DNA from: Hyphomicrobiales bacterium
Lineage (GTDB): Bacteria > Pseudomonadota > Alphaproteobacteria > Rhizobiales > Beijerinckiaceae
Reading direction: 5' to 3'
Assembly: GCA_019237205.1 (NCBI GenBank)
Contig: JAFAHO010000181.1
Location: forward strand, 1-32,024
DNA length: 32,024 nt
In this document: positions 10,006 to 18,340 of the stretch, in pieces
How positions within the stretch are numbered: the stretch's first letter is position 1
Layout of the letters: every line of letters begins with the position of its first letter
Notes under the pieces: model-generated
What the model was told of the DNA's origin: nothing
The model's database searches: none
Seen by the model: the letters and a program-made list of their open reading frames with translations, nothing else
Translations under genes and position numbers: made by a program

Positions 10006-11234
10006 TGGCCCCTCCAGACGCGCGCATGCAAAGGATTGAACCCGAGGCGATAGACGAGCTCGGCGGGCCGCTCGATATCCCAGATCGCCAGATCCGCCCA
10101 TTTGCCGACTTCGAGCGTGCCGGTCTCCCCGCCGACGCCGAGAGCTTTGGCCGCGTTGCGGGTGGCGCCGGCAAGGCATTCGTCGACGGTGAGCCCGAAC
10201 AGGGTCGCCGCCATGTTGAGCGCCAGCAGGAGCGAAGTCAGCGGGGACGTGCCGGGATTCGAGTCGGTCGCGACCGCGATGGGCACGCCATGTTTGCGCA
10301 AGAGCGCGACCGGCGGGGCCTGCCGTTCGCGCAGGACATAGTAAGCGCCCGGCAGGAGGACCGCGCCGACGCCTGCGCCCGCCATCGCCACGACGCCTGC
10401 ATCGTCGGTGTATTCGAGATGGTCGGCCGACAGCGCGCCGAACTTGGCCGCAAGCGCAGCGCCGCCGCCGTTCGACAGTTGATCAGCGTGAAGTTTGACC
10501 GGGAGCCCAAGGCCTCGCGCGGCGTCGAAGACCCGCGCGACCTCGGCGGGCGTGAAGGCGATGCGCTCGCAGAAGGCGTCGACGGCGTCGACCAGCCCTT
10601 CGGCCGCGAGCGCCGGAATCATCTGCTCCGCCACGGCCTCGACATAGGCGGCGCGATCGCCGGCGAACTCGGGCGGCAGCGCATGCGCGGCGAGCAGCGT
10701 CGCACGGACCGCGACCGGGCGGTTCTCCGCGAGGCGTCGCGCGACGCGGAGCGACTTTCGCTCGGTCCCCTCTTCAAGTCCGTAGCCGGATTTGACTTCA
10801 ATCGTCGTGACCCCTTCCGCGACGAGGGCGTCCAGACGCCTCAGCGCCGCGCCGAGCAAGGCCTCCTCGCTCGCCTCGCGCGTCGCGCGCACGGTCGAGA
10901 GAATGCCGCCCCCGCTGCGGGCGATCTCTTCGTAGGTTGCGCCCGCGAGCCGCATCTCGAACTCGCGCGCGCGGTCTCCGCCGTAGACGAGATGGGTATG
11001 GCAGTCGATGAGCCCCGGCGTGATCCAGCGGCCCACGCAATCGACGATCCGGGCGCGGGCGCGCCAGGCGGCGGGGACCTCCTCCTCAGGGCCGACGAAG
11101 ACGATGCGGCCGCTCCGCGCGGCCAGGGCGCCGTTGTCGACTGTCCCGAGGCCGTTTGCGCTTGAGGCGAGCGTCGCGAGTCGGGCGTTGAGCCAGATCG
11201 TCTCGGCGCCGCCCGGATCGTCATGCCTAGCCAT
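10002..11234 (-). CDS. hutI: Imidazolonepropionase
   Basis: Third step: metal-dependent hydrolysis of imidazolonepropionate to N-formimidoyl-L-glutamate. The 410-residue amidohydrolase-fold protein has the metal-site motifs [20 protein letters not shown] and [10 protein letters not shown], and the conserved KSGYGLE and C-terminal [15 protein letters not shown]-type sequence (ggaggaagcg) lies upstream of ATG 11234, which gives a normal family length; the 36 extra upstream codons are not family-like and overlap the divergent promoter region. It is the first gene of the minus-strand hut operon and sits 86 bases from divergent hutF, so the two transcription units probably share control. Confidence 0.96.
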   Translation of the reverse strand: MARHDDPGGAETIWLNARLATLASSANGLGTVDNGALAARSGRIVFVGPEEEVPAAWRARARIVDCVGRWITPGLIDCHTHLVYGGDRAREFEMRLAGATYEEIARSGGGILSTVRATREASEEALLGAALRRLDALVAEGVTTIEVKSGYGLEEGTERKSLRVARRLAENRPVAVRATLLAAHALPPEFAGDRAAYVEAVAEQMIPALAAEGLVDAVDAFCERIAFTPAEVARVFDAARGLGLPVKLHADQLSNGGGAALAAKFGALSADHLEYTDDAGVVAMAGAGVGAVLLPGAYYVLRERQAPPVALLRKHGVPIAVATDSNPGTSPLTSLLLALNMAATLFGLTVDECLAGATRNAAKALGVGGETGTLEVGKWADLAIWDIERPAELVYRLGFNPLHARVWRGQ

Positions 11235-11320
11235 TCCGCAACGCTTCCTCCCGCGCTCGTTTATCGCATAGAGATATTCGGTCGAACAACAATTCCGGCT
11301 CAAACGGACGGGAGAGGGCG
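11235..11320. promoter_or_regulatory. Divergent hutI/hutF intergenic region
   Basis: These 86 bases must hold the start signals for hutI (minus) and hutF (plus). The hutI strand has ttgttc near 11281-11291 followed by the AT-rich atatctctatgcgataaac, a weak promoter-like arrangement. I see no clear HutC-type palindrome and no hutC gene in the window. Assignment rests on position. Confidence 0.4.
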
Positions 11321-12679
11321 TTGCCGATCCTTCACGCCGCAAGCGCGCTCCTTCCCGCCGGCTGGAGATCGGAGGTCAGGCTCACGCTCGAGAACGGCGC
11401 CATCGCCGCGATCGAGATGGGCGTCCCGCCGCGGGATGGCGATGAGCGACACGCGATTCTGATCCCGGCGATTGCGAATGTGCACAGCCATGCGTTTCAG
11501 CGCGCTATGGCGGGTCTCGCCGAAATCAGGGGCGAGGGGACGGACACGTTCTGGACCTGGCGCGAGACGATGTACCGCTTTGCGCTCACGATGACGCCGG
11601 ACGACGTGGAAGCGGTCGCCTCCCAGCTCTATGTCGAAATGCTCGAGGCAGGCTTCGCCGCCGTCGCCGAATTTCACTATTTGCATCACGCGCCGGACGG
11701 CTCGCCGTACGCTTCGCCGGCGGAAATGGCGGACCGGATTGTCGCCGCAACGCGCGCCGCGGGCATCGGGCTGACGCTGCTGCCGGTCTTCTACGCGCAT
11801 TCGACATTCGGGGGAGCGGCGCCCAAGCCGGAGCAGAAGCGGTTCATTACCGACGTCGGCGCTTTCCAGCGTCTGGTTGAGGACTGCAGGCGGACCGTCA
11901 AAGGACGGCCCAACGAGGCGATCGGCGTTGCGCCGCACTCGTTGCGCGCGGTGACCCCGGGCGAGCTTTCCGAAGTCGTCGCCATCGCCGGCGACGGTCC
12001 GATCCATATCCATGTCGCCGAGCAGGTGAAGGAAGTCGAAGACTGCGTCGCCTGGTCGGGCGCCCGGCCTGTGCGATGGCTCCTGGACCACGCGGCGGTC
12101 GACGACCGCTGGTGCCTTGTCCACGCGACGCACATGGACGAGGGTGAGACGCGCGACGCGGCGAATTCGCGCGCCGTCGCCGGACTATGCCCGATCACCG
12201 AGGCCAATCTCGGGGACGGCGTTTTCAACGCGGAGCAATATTTGCGCCAAGGAGGACGCTTCGGGATCGGTTCGGACTCGAACGTCTCCATTGGCGCAGG
12301 GGCCGAGTTGCGGCAGCTCGAATACGCGCAGCGGCTCAAGGCGAGGGCGCGCAACGTCCTGGCTTCGCGCGGCGGCTCCAGCGGACGGACGATGCTGGAC
12401 GCCGTCTCCTCCGGCGGCTCGCAGGCGCTGATGCGTCGTTCGGGGAGGCTCGCCACAGGCGCGGTCGCCGATATCGTGGCCTTGAGCTCCGATCACCCGA
12501 CGCTTGCCGGCAAAGCGGGCGACCAGATTCTCGACGCGTGGATCTTCAGCGCAGGGAACGGCGCTGTGAGCTGCGTGTGGAGCGGCGGACAAAAGGTCGT
12601 CGTCGACGGCCGGCATGTATCCAGAGATCCGATCGGATCGAAATTCAGGACGACGATGCGCAGGCTAAGTGAGCCTTGA
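11321..12679 (+). CDS. hutF: Formimidoylglutamate deiminase
   Basis: Fourth step: N-formimidoylglutamate loses ammonia to become N-formylglutamate, which HutG then splits. The 452-residue amidohydrolase protein contains the metal site [13 protein letters not shown], the HutF-typical [18 protein letters not shown] and [26 protein letters not shown] and the late GSDSN. The start appears to be TTG at 11321, four to eight bases after GGAGAGGG; no better ATG precedes the conserved N-terminus. It is transcribed away from hutIHGU and ends 21 bases from convergent phoB. Confidence 0.95.
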   Translation: MPILHAASALLPAGWRSEVRLTLENGAIAAIEMGVPPRDGDERHAILIPAIANVHSHAFQRAMAGLAEIRGEGTDTFWTWRETMYRFALTMTPDDVEAVASQLYVEMLEAGFAAVAEFHYLHHAPDGSPYASPAEMADRIVAATRAAGIGLTLLPVFYAHSTFGGAAPKPEQKRFITDVGAFQRLVEDCRRTVKGRPNEAIGVAPHSLRAVTPGELSEVVAIAGDGPIHIHVAEQVKEVEDCVAWSGARPVRWLLDHAAVDDRWCLVHATHMDEGETRDAANSRAVAGLCPITEANLGDGVFNAEQYLRQGGRFGIGSDSNVSIGAGAELRQLEYAQRLKARARNVLASRGGSSGRTMLDAVSSGGSQALMRRSGRLATGAVADIVALSSDHPTLAGKAGDQILDAWIFSAGNGAVSCVWSGGQKVVVDGRHVSRDPIGSKFRTTMRRLSEP

Positions 12680-12686
12680 CACGGGG

Positions 12687-12701
12687 GAGAGGGCGCCTCT
12701 C
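12687..12701. terminator. Hairpin between convergent hutF and phoB
   Basis: GAGAGG (12687-12692), loop GCG, CCTCTC (12696-12701) make a 6-bp perfect stem in the 21-base gap between the two gene ends. There is no U-tract on either side, so a classical intrinsic terminator is not certain; it could act in both directions. Confidence 0.45.
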
Positions 12702-13441
12702 TACGGCTTGCCGAAGGTCTCATCGAAGGCGTAGCCGGTGCCGCGGACGGTGCGGATCGGATCGCGCTCGCGCCCCCGCGACAGCGCCTTGCGCAGGCGC
12801 CCGACATGAACGTCGACCGTGCGCTCATCGATCTCCGCGGCCTGCCCCCAGACGCCGTCGAGCAGTTGGGCGCGCGAGAATACGCGGCCCGGCTTTTCCA
12901 GAAGATATTCCAGGAGACGGAACTCCGTCGGACCGAGATGGATGTCGCGAGAACCGCGTCGCACCCGGCGCGTTTCGCGATCGAGGTCGAGGTCGCCGGC
13001 ATTGAGGCGATCGGCGATGCGCTCGGGACGGCTGCGGCGCAGAAGCGCGCGAACCCGAGCCATCAACTCTGGAACCGAGAACGGCTTGACCACGTAGTCG
13101 TCGGCGCCGACCGACAGGCCGCGCACGCGCTCGGCCTCCTCGCCGCGCGCAGTCACCATGATGACCGGAAGCGTGCGCGTGTTCTCGCGCGCCCGAAGCC
13201 TTCGACAGATCTCGAGGCCCGACACGCCGGGCAGCATCCAGTCGAGGATGACAAGGTCGGGCGCGCTCTCGGCAAGACGGAGTTCGGCTTCGTCGCCCCG
13301 CTCCACGCTCTCGACGACATAACCCTCCGCTTCCAGATTGTAGGCGAGCAACAGGGCCAGATCCGATTCATCCTCGACGACGAGGATGCGAGGCGCCGAG
13401 GCGGCGTTGGAACGAGGAATCTCCTTGCGCGCCTGATTCAT
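12701..13441 (-). CDS. phoB: Phosphate regulon response regulator PhoB
   Basis: A 246-residue OmpR-family regulator. The receiver domain (about 18-135) has the acidic pair VEDE, phospho-acceptor Asp67 in LVILDWMLPG, Thr97 and Lys119 (VVKPFS). The winged-helix DNA-binding domain (about 155-243) has LGPTEFRLLEYLLEKPGRVFSRAQLL and the recognition stretch ERTVDVHVGRLRKAL, close to classical PhoB. It should bind the Pho box upstream of pstS when phosphate is scarce. ATG 13441 overlaps the phoU stop by four bases (ATGA). It is the last gene of the pst operon; its kinase PhoR is not encoded next to it. Confidence 0.95.
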   Translation of the reverse strand: MNQARKEIPRSNAASAPRILVVEDESDLALLLAYNLEAEGYVVESVERGDEAELRLAESAPDLVILDWMLPGVSGLEICRRLRARENTRTLPVIMVTARGEEAERVRGLSVGADDYVVKPFSVPELMARVRALLRRSRPERIADRLNAGDLDLDRETRRVRRGSRDIHLGPTEFRLLEYLLEKPGRVFSRAQLLDGVWGQAAEIDERTVDVHVGRLRKALSRGRERDPIRTVRGTGYAFDETFGKP

Positions 13442-14160
13442 ACGTCGCCCCCGGCAGCGTCGATGTCGATGTCCAGTTCCGCGCGCCCGCGCGGACGCTC
13501 CGTCGGCATTGGCTCCCCGGTGACAAGGTAGACCACCGTCTCGGCGATATTGGTGGCGTGGTCGCCGATCCGCTCGATGTTCTTGGAGGAGAACAGGAGA
13601 TGCGCGCAAAACGAAATGTTGCGCGGATCCTCCATCATGTGGGTCAAAAGATCGCGGAAGACTGAATCCTCGAGAGCGTCAAGATCGATGTCGCGCTCCC
13701 AAACGTCGCGGGCGCGCTCTTCGTCGCGCTGGGCGTAAGCATCGAGCACGTCCTTCAGGAGTTCGGTGGCCACCTCATTCATGTGCTTGAGGCCGACGAT
13801 GGCGCGCGGAACCCGCGCTTCCGCGCCGATCTTCACGGTGCGTTTGGCGATGCTTTTGGCGAGATCGCCGACTCGTTCGAGATCGCCGGCGATGCGGATG
13901 GCGCCGATCAGTTCGCGCAGGTCGACCGCGACGGGCTGGCGGCGCGCGATCGTCATCACCGCCATGTCTTCGATTTCGCGCTGGAGCGCGTCGAGGCGGG
14001 GATCGGTCGCGACGACCTGGTGCGCGAGCACGGTGTCGGCGTTGGCCAGCGCGTCCATCGCCTCGATCACCATTTTCTCCGCGATGCCGCCCATTTCGGC
14101 AATGAGGCGCTCGAGCGCGTCGAGCTCCTTGTCGTAGGACTTCACGGTATGTTCGACCAC
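13438..14160 (-). CDS. phoU: Phosphate signalling protein PhoU
   Basis: A 240-residue all-helical cytosolic protein that links the Pst transporter to PhoR and keeps the regulon off when phosphate is plentiful. Both PhoU repeats are present, each with the metal-binding signature: DLERVGDLAKSIAKR near residue 80 and NIERIGDHATNIAET near residue 190. The start is taken as GTG 14160 (VVEHTVKSYDKELD), eight bases after GAGGGAG; upstream sequence is the end of pstB. The gap to pstB is 13 bases, and the stop overlaps phoB. Confidence 0.95.
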   Translation of the reverse strand: MVEHTVKSYDKELDALERLIAEMGGIAEKMVIEAMDALANADTVLAHQVVATDPRLDALQREIEDMAVMTIARRQPVAVDLRELIGAIRIAGDLERVGDLAKSIAKRTVKIGAEARVPRAIVGLKHMNEVATELLKDVLDAYAQRDEERARDVWERDIDLDALEDSVFRDLLTHMMEDPRNISFCAHLLFSSKNIERIGDHATNIAETVVYLVTGEPMPTERPRGRAELDIDIDAAGGDV

Positions 14161-14173
14161 GGCTTTCACTCCC

Positions 14174-14977
14174 TCAGCCGAAGCGGCCGGTGACATAGTC
14201 CTGAGTGCGCTTGTCGCGCGGCGACGTGAAGACGGTATTCGTCTCGTTGAATTCGACCATCTCGCCGAGATACATGAACGCGGTATAGTGCGAGACGCGC
14301 GCCGCCTGCTGCATGTTGTGGGTGACGATGGCGATCGTGTATTCGCCGGACAACTCGTCAAGCAGTTCCTCTATCTTGGCGGTCGAGATCGGGTCGAGCG
14401 CCGAGGTCGGCTCGTCGAACAAGATCACTTCCGGACTAATCGCGACGGTGCGGGCGATACAGAGGCGCTGCTGCTGTCCGCCCGAAAGGCTGAGGCCGCT
14501 GGCGTTCAGTTTGTCTTTGACTTCATTCCAAAGCGCGGTGCGCTTGAGCGACGACTCGACGCGGCCGTCCATTTCAGACTTCGGCAGCTTCTCGTAGAGG
14601 CGCACCCCGAACGCGATGTTGTCGTAAATCGTCATCGGGAACGGCGTCGGCTTCTGGAACACCATGCCGACGCGCGAGCGCAGCAGGTTGAGATCAAGGC
14701 CTTTCGACAGAATGTTTTCGCCGTCGAGCAGGACCTCGCCTTCCGCCCTCTGCCCCGGATAAAGGTCGTACATGCGGTTCAGCACGCGCAGCAAAGTCGA
14801 CTTGCCGCAGCCCGAGGGACCGATGAATGCGGTCACCTGACCCTCGAACAGGGACAGGGTGACTTCTTTGAGCGCGTGGTTCTCGCCGTAGTAGAAGTTC
14901 AGACCGCGCACAATGACCTTGTCCTTGTTGGCGCTTGGCGGCTTGGCGGGCCTCGGGGCGTTGACTTCGTTGCTCAT
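14174..14977 (-). CDS. pstB: Phosphate ABC transporter ATP-binding protein PstB
   Basis: A 267-residue ATPase that drives phosphate import through PstC/PstA. Walker [10 protein letters not shown] is at 53-61, ABC signature LSGGQ at 164-168, Walker B VILFDEP at 184-190, and the switch His lies in [10 protein letters not shown] near 209. The typical PstB end [13 protein letters not shown] is conserved in essence ([13 protein letters not shown]). The start ATG 14977 gives MSNEVNAP; the ribosome-binding sequence before it is weak, as in a coupled operon. Pst-specific residues make this phosphate rather than another anion. Confidence 0.97.
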   Translation of the reverse strand: MSNEVNAPRPAKPPSANKDKVIVRGLNFYYGENHALKEVTLSLFEGQVTAFIGPSGCGKSTLLRVLNRMYDLYPGQRAEGEVLLDGENILSKGLDLNLLRSRVGMVFQKPTPFPMTIYDNIAFGVRLYEKLPKSEMDGRVESSLKRTALWNEVKDKLNASGLSLSGGQQQRLCIARTVAISPEVILFDEPTSALDPISTAKIEELLDELSGEYTIAIVTHNMQQAARVSHYTAFMYLGEMVEFNETNTVFTSPRDKRTQDYVTGRFG

Positions 14978-14996
14978 GAGCGAGACCCAATTGACC

Positions 14997-15839
14997 TTAG
15001 CTCTGTTTCGAGGAGGCGGAGAGCGCGCGGGCTGAGATGCTGAGGGCCAGCACCGCAAACGTAAGAATGAGCGCGCCGGTCCAGGCGAGCTTCTGCTGCT
15101 CGGCGTAGGGGCTGCGGGCGAACTCGTAGATGATGAGCGGAAGGCTCGACATCGGGCCGCGCGGGTCGAGACTGAACAACGAGTTGCCGAGCGCGGTGAA
15201 GATCAACGGCGCCGTTTCGCCGGTCATTCGCGCGATCGCCAACAAGACTCCAGTGATGATCCCGGAGCGCACGGCCCTGTAAGCGACATGACGGATGACA
15301 AGCGAGCGCGGCATACCCAAGGCTGAGGCGGCCTCGCGCAATGTGTTCGGCACGAGATTGAGCATGTCTTCCGTCGTGCGCACCATGATCGGCGCGCCGA
15401 GCACGGCGAGAGCGACTCCGCCTGCGAGCGCCGAAAAATGCCCGACCGGCACGACAAGCAGTTCGTAGATGAAAAGGCCTATGACAATCGAAGGCGCGCT
15501 GAGCAGAATATCGTTGATGAACCGCACCACGACCGCAAGGCGCGTGTTGCGGCCGTACTCCGCCAGATAGGTTCCCGCCAGAATGCCGAGCGGCGCGCCG
15601 ATCGCCAGACCGATTACGGTCGTGATGATGCTGCCGACGATCGAATTGAGGAGACCTCCGACGACTCCCGGCGGGGCGGTGTTCTTGGTGAAGACGTCGA
15701 GCGACAACCCGCCGAACCCGTTCCAGATCAGCGTCGCCAGGATGATCATCAGCATGGTCAGACCGAGGACCGTCGCCGCGTAGGCGAGACCGGTCCAGAC
15801 GATGTTGCGCCGCTTGCGCCCGGAATAGAGGCCCGCCAT
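14997..15839 (-). CDS. pstA: Phosphate ABC transporter permease PstA
   Basis: A 280-residue inner-membrane permease with about six hydrophobic segments; the first is [20 protein letters not shown] near 19-38. The conserved cytoplasmic [20 protein letters not shown] is the EAA loop that docks PstB. The start ATG 15839 ([11 protein letters not shown]) follows GAAGG by ten bases and begins five bases past the pstC stop; the frame upstream of it is only a shadow inside pstC. N-terminal basic residues fit the positive-inside rule. Confidence 0.95.
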   Translation of the reverse strand: MAGLYSGRKRRNIVWTGLAYAATVLGLTMLMIILATLIWNGFGGLSLDVFTKNTAPPGVVGGLLNSIVGSIITTVIGLAIGAPLGILAGTYLAEYGRNTRLAVVVRFINDILLSAPSIVIGLFIYELLVVPVGHFSALAGGVALAVLGAPIMVRTTEDMLNLVPNTLREAASALGMPRSLVIRHVAYRAVRSGIITGVLLAIARMTGETAPLIFTALGNSLFSLDPRGPMSSLPLIIYEFARSPYAEQQKLAWTGALILTFAVLALSISARALSASSKQS

Positions 15840-15844
15840 CGACT

Positions 15845-16834
15845 TTATGCCTTCAACTCGAGGCGCGACAGCATCCAGCGGGCGACGGCGAGAACCAGGA
15901 ACGTGATGACGAACAGGATGAAGCCGAGCGCCAACAGCGACGACGTGAACAAGCCCGGATCCGCGTCGGCAAACTGATTGGCGATCATTGCCGAGATGGT
16001 CGTGCCCTGGGCGAGGATCGAGGTCTGGATTTTGGTGGCGTTGCCGATAACGAAGGTGACAGCCATCGTCTCGCCGAGCGCACGGCCGAGAGCCAGCATC
16101 ACGCCTCCGATGACGCCGACGCGCGTGTAGGGAATGACGATGTTGCCGACGACCTCGAAGGTCGTCGCGCCGACGCCATAGGCAGCTTCCTTCAGCACCG
16201 TCGGAACCGTGTCGAAAACGTCGCGCGACACCGCCGTGATGAAGGGCAGGATCATCAGCGCGAGCACAAGCCCGGCGGTCAGCACGCCGTACCCAAAGGG
16301 CGGCCCAGCGAACAGAAAGCCGATGCCGGGGAGGTTGCCGAGCGTGTTGATGAGAAACGGCTGGATATAGCTCTGCATCACCGGCCGGAAATAGTAGACG
16401 CCCCATATGCCGTAGATGATTGAAGGAATTCCGGCCAAGAGTTCGATGGCAATGCCGATCGGCCGCCGCAGCGGCAGCCAGCACAATTCCGTCAGGAAGA
16501 CAGCGATGCCAAGCCCCACTGGCACGGCGATCAGCATGGCGATCAGCGATGTGACAAGCGTACCATAGATCGCGGTGGCGGCCCCGAACTGCTCCTTCGG
16601 CGGGCTCCATGCGTCGGAAAAGAAGAAATTGATCCCGAACTCGTGGAATGCCGGCCAGGCGCCGAAGAACAGCGCAATTGCGACCCCCAGGAGAAGGATG
16701 AGAACGATCAGCGCCGAGGCCATCGTCATCAGACGAAAACCGCTGTCGGAGAATTTCAGCCGCCCAAGCGCGCGTGCGCGGTCCATGGCAGAAGCGTGCG
16801 TGCCGCTCGGAGTTTGAATTGCGGTGGCCGTCAT
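15845..16834 (-). CDS. pstC: Phosphate ABC transporter permease PstC
   Basis: A 329-residue inner-membrane permease, partner of PstA. It begins with a hydrophilic stretch, then [20 protein letters not shown] (first membrane segment), the periplasmic [19 protein letters not shown] typical of Pst[18 protein letters not shown], and the EAA loop [15 protein letters not shown] that contacts PstB. The start ATG 16834 ([11 protein letters not shown]) is preferred; the 31 residues upstream do not look like family sequence. A 103-base gap with two hairpins separates it from pstS. Confidence 0.95.
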   Translation of the reverse strand: MTATAIQTPSGTHASAMDRARALGRLKFSDSGFRLMTMASALIVLILLLGVAIALFFGAWPAFHEFGINFFFSDAWSPPKEQFGAATAIYGTLVTSLIAMLIAVPVGLGIAVFLTELCWLPLRRPIGIAIELLAGIPSIIYGIWGVYYFRPVMQSYIQPFLINTLGNLPGIGFLFAGPPFGYGVLTAGLVLALMILPFITAVSRDVFDTVPTVLKEAAYGVGATTFEVVGNIVIPYTRVGVIGGVMLALGRALGETMAVTFVIGNATKIQTSILAQGTTISAMIANQFADADPGLFTSSLLALGFILFVITFLVLAVARWMLSRLELKA

Positions 16835-16858
16835 TGTCGTTTCAATGCTTCTTGGTTG

Positions 16859-16925
16859 TCTCAAGATTTCTTGACTTGAGAGATGCCCAGAGTCAGTCGG
16901 GGGCGAGCGGCGGCGTCGTTCGCCC
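16859..16925 (-). terminator. Two hairpins between pstS and pstC (probable attenuator / mRNA stabiliser)
   Basis: On the transcript, arms gggcga/tcgccc (16901-16906 with 16920-16925) lie directly after the pstS stop. A second stem follows with perfect 7-base arms tctcaag (16859-16865) and cttgaga (16875-16881). Neither has a good U-tract. In binding-protein operons such hairpins usually protect the upstream message and let only part of transcription continue, giving much more PstS than membrane parts. That role is inferred here. Confidence 0.5.
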
Positions 16926-16937
16926 ACTGGCGGCGGA

Positions 16938-17960
16938 TCAGTTCACCTTAATGTCCTTCGCCCACATGGCCTCGACCAGTTTGACGACATTGTCGGGCAT
17001 CGGGATGTAGTCGAGCTCCTCGGCCATCTTGTCGCCCTTCTCGTAGGCCCACTTGAAGAAGTTGAGCGCGTCTTTCGCGGCGGCGGGATTCGGCGGCTGC
17101 TTGGGCAAGAGAATGAACGTGGCGGCGGTCATCGGCCACGACTTGTCGCCGGGCTGATTGGCCAGGATGAGGTAGAAGCCCGGCGCATGATCCCAATCGG
17201 CGTTGGCGGCCGCGGCCTGGAAGGCCTCCATGGTCGGGGTGACCACCTTGCCCGCCTTATTGGCCATAGCGGCGTAGGTCAGCTTGTTTTGATCGGCGTA
17301 GGCGAATTCGACGTAGCCGAGCGCACCCTTGGTGGTGGCGACATTGTTGGCGACGCCGTCGTTGCCCTTGGCGCCGATGCCGCCCGGCCAGTCGACCGTC
17401 GTCGATACCCCGACTTGCGATTTCCAGTCTGGCGAGACTTCGCCGAGATAGTAGGTGAAGTTGAAGGTTGTGCCCGAGCCATCGGCGCGATGGATCGGCA
17501 CGATCGCCAGATCTGGCAGATTGAGCTTCGGATTGAGCGCCTTGAGCGCCGGATCGTTCCACTTTGTGATTTTGCCGAGATAGATCTGGGCCAACGTCGG
17601 GCCGTCGATGACGATGTCGCCCGGCTTCACCCCTTCGAGATTGACGACGGCCACGATGCCGCCCATCACCATCGGCCATTGGGCAAGGCCAGCTTTCTCG
17701 AGCTCCGCGGGCTCCAGCGGCGCGTCCGTCGCGCCGAAAGTCACGGTCTTGGCCTTGATCTGCTTGATCCCGGCGCCGGAACCGATCGACTGGTAGTTCA
17801 GTCCGTTACCCGTGTCCTTCTTATAGGAGTCCGCCCATTTGGCGTAGATCGGGAAAGGAAAGGTTGCGCCTGCTCCGGAAATGTCGGCGGCATACGCGAA
17901 GGCGGCCGTTGCGCCGCAAATGGCGAACGCAATCGCGCGTACGAAATTGCTGTGTTTCAT
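16938..17960 (-). CDS. pstS: Periplasmic phosphate-binding protein PstS
   Basis: A 340-residue high-affinity phosphate receptor for PstCAB. The signal peptide [20 protein letters not shown] ends at about [10 protein letters not shown] (cleavage near 24). Mature motifs match Pst[38 protein letters not shown] and the phosphate-clasping [19 protein letters not shown] lies seven bases before ATG 17960. It is the first gene of pstSCAB-phoU-phoB and is preceded by a Pho box at 18064-18092. Confidence 0.97.
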   Translation of the reverse strand: MKHSNFVRAIAFAICGATAAFAYAADISGAGATFPFPIYAKWADSYKKDTGNGLNYQSIGSGAGIKQIKAKTVTFGATDAPLEPAELEKAGLAQWPMVMGGIVAVVNLEGVKPGDIVIDGPTLAQIYLGKITKWNDPALKALNPKLNLPDLAIVPIHRADGSGTTFNFTYYLGEVSPDWKSQVGVSTTVDWPGGIGAKGNDGVANNVATTKGALGYVEFAYADQNKLTYAAMANKAGKVVTPTMEAFQAAAANADWDHAPGFYLILANQPGDKSWPMTAATFILLPKQPPNPAAAKDALNFFKWAYEKGDKMAEELDYIPMPDNVVKLVEAMWAKDIKVN

Positions 17961-18063
17961 TGAACGCCTCTCTAGCGCTGGGGTCGAAACGCGTCGCGAC
18001 ACCGATCATCCGTTGGCGACGCACTGGCGGTGAGCGGTTATAGGATCGCCCCATATGTCTATT

Positions 18064-18092
18064 GCGACAGAGAGACGACAGTTTTACGACGG
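18064..18092 (-). promoter_or_regulatory. Pho box (three PhoB heptamers) upstream of pstS
   Basis: Reading the minus strand, three direct heptamers lie 11 bases apart: CCGTCGT, aaaa, CTGTCGT, ctct, CTGTCGC. This fits the PhoB half-site CTGTCAT with its 4-base AT-rich spacers. It lies about 104-132 bases before the pstS start. Possible -10 elements downstream are catatg (18052-18057) and TATAAC (18037-18042). PhoB would replace the -35 contact, so phosphate starvation should switch on the whole operon, including phoB itself. Confidence 0.85.
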
Positions 18093-18340
18093 CAAGCAAT
18101 CCGCTTTCCGGTTCCTCGGCGGGCGCTGCGATTATCGGGGAAAATGGTCAGCCGTACGGCGCCGACAGTCCGGCCAACGATCACGAGCGCGGCAAACGTA
18201 GGCGATGATCAAGGAACAGTGTTCGCCCGCACGGACATATCGAGTGCTTGTCGAGCCCCGTGTTCAGTCTTTCGCTCCCGCCACGCCTTGAGCAGGAATT
18301 GGCAAGCCCACGGATAGTCTTGGACGCGGCGCGGATCGCT
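18093..18340. other. Non-coding stretch between pstS promoter and the AKR-Rid gene
   Basis: Nothing recognisable beyond the Pho box: no convincing reading frame, no tRNA, no strong hairpin. It separates the start of the pst operon from the 3' end of the aldo/keto reductase operon. A phoR gene, often found here in relatives, is absent. Confidence 0.6.

Noticed and set aside
11235-11320. HutC operator in the hut divergent region
   Set aside because: No palindrome resembling known HutC sites could be made out; only weak promoter-like sequence.
15840-16610. Upstream extension of the pstA frame
   Set aside because: Lies inside pstC in another frame; the PstA family starts at MAGLYSGRK with its own GAAGG site.
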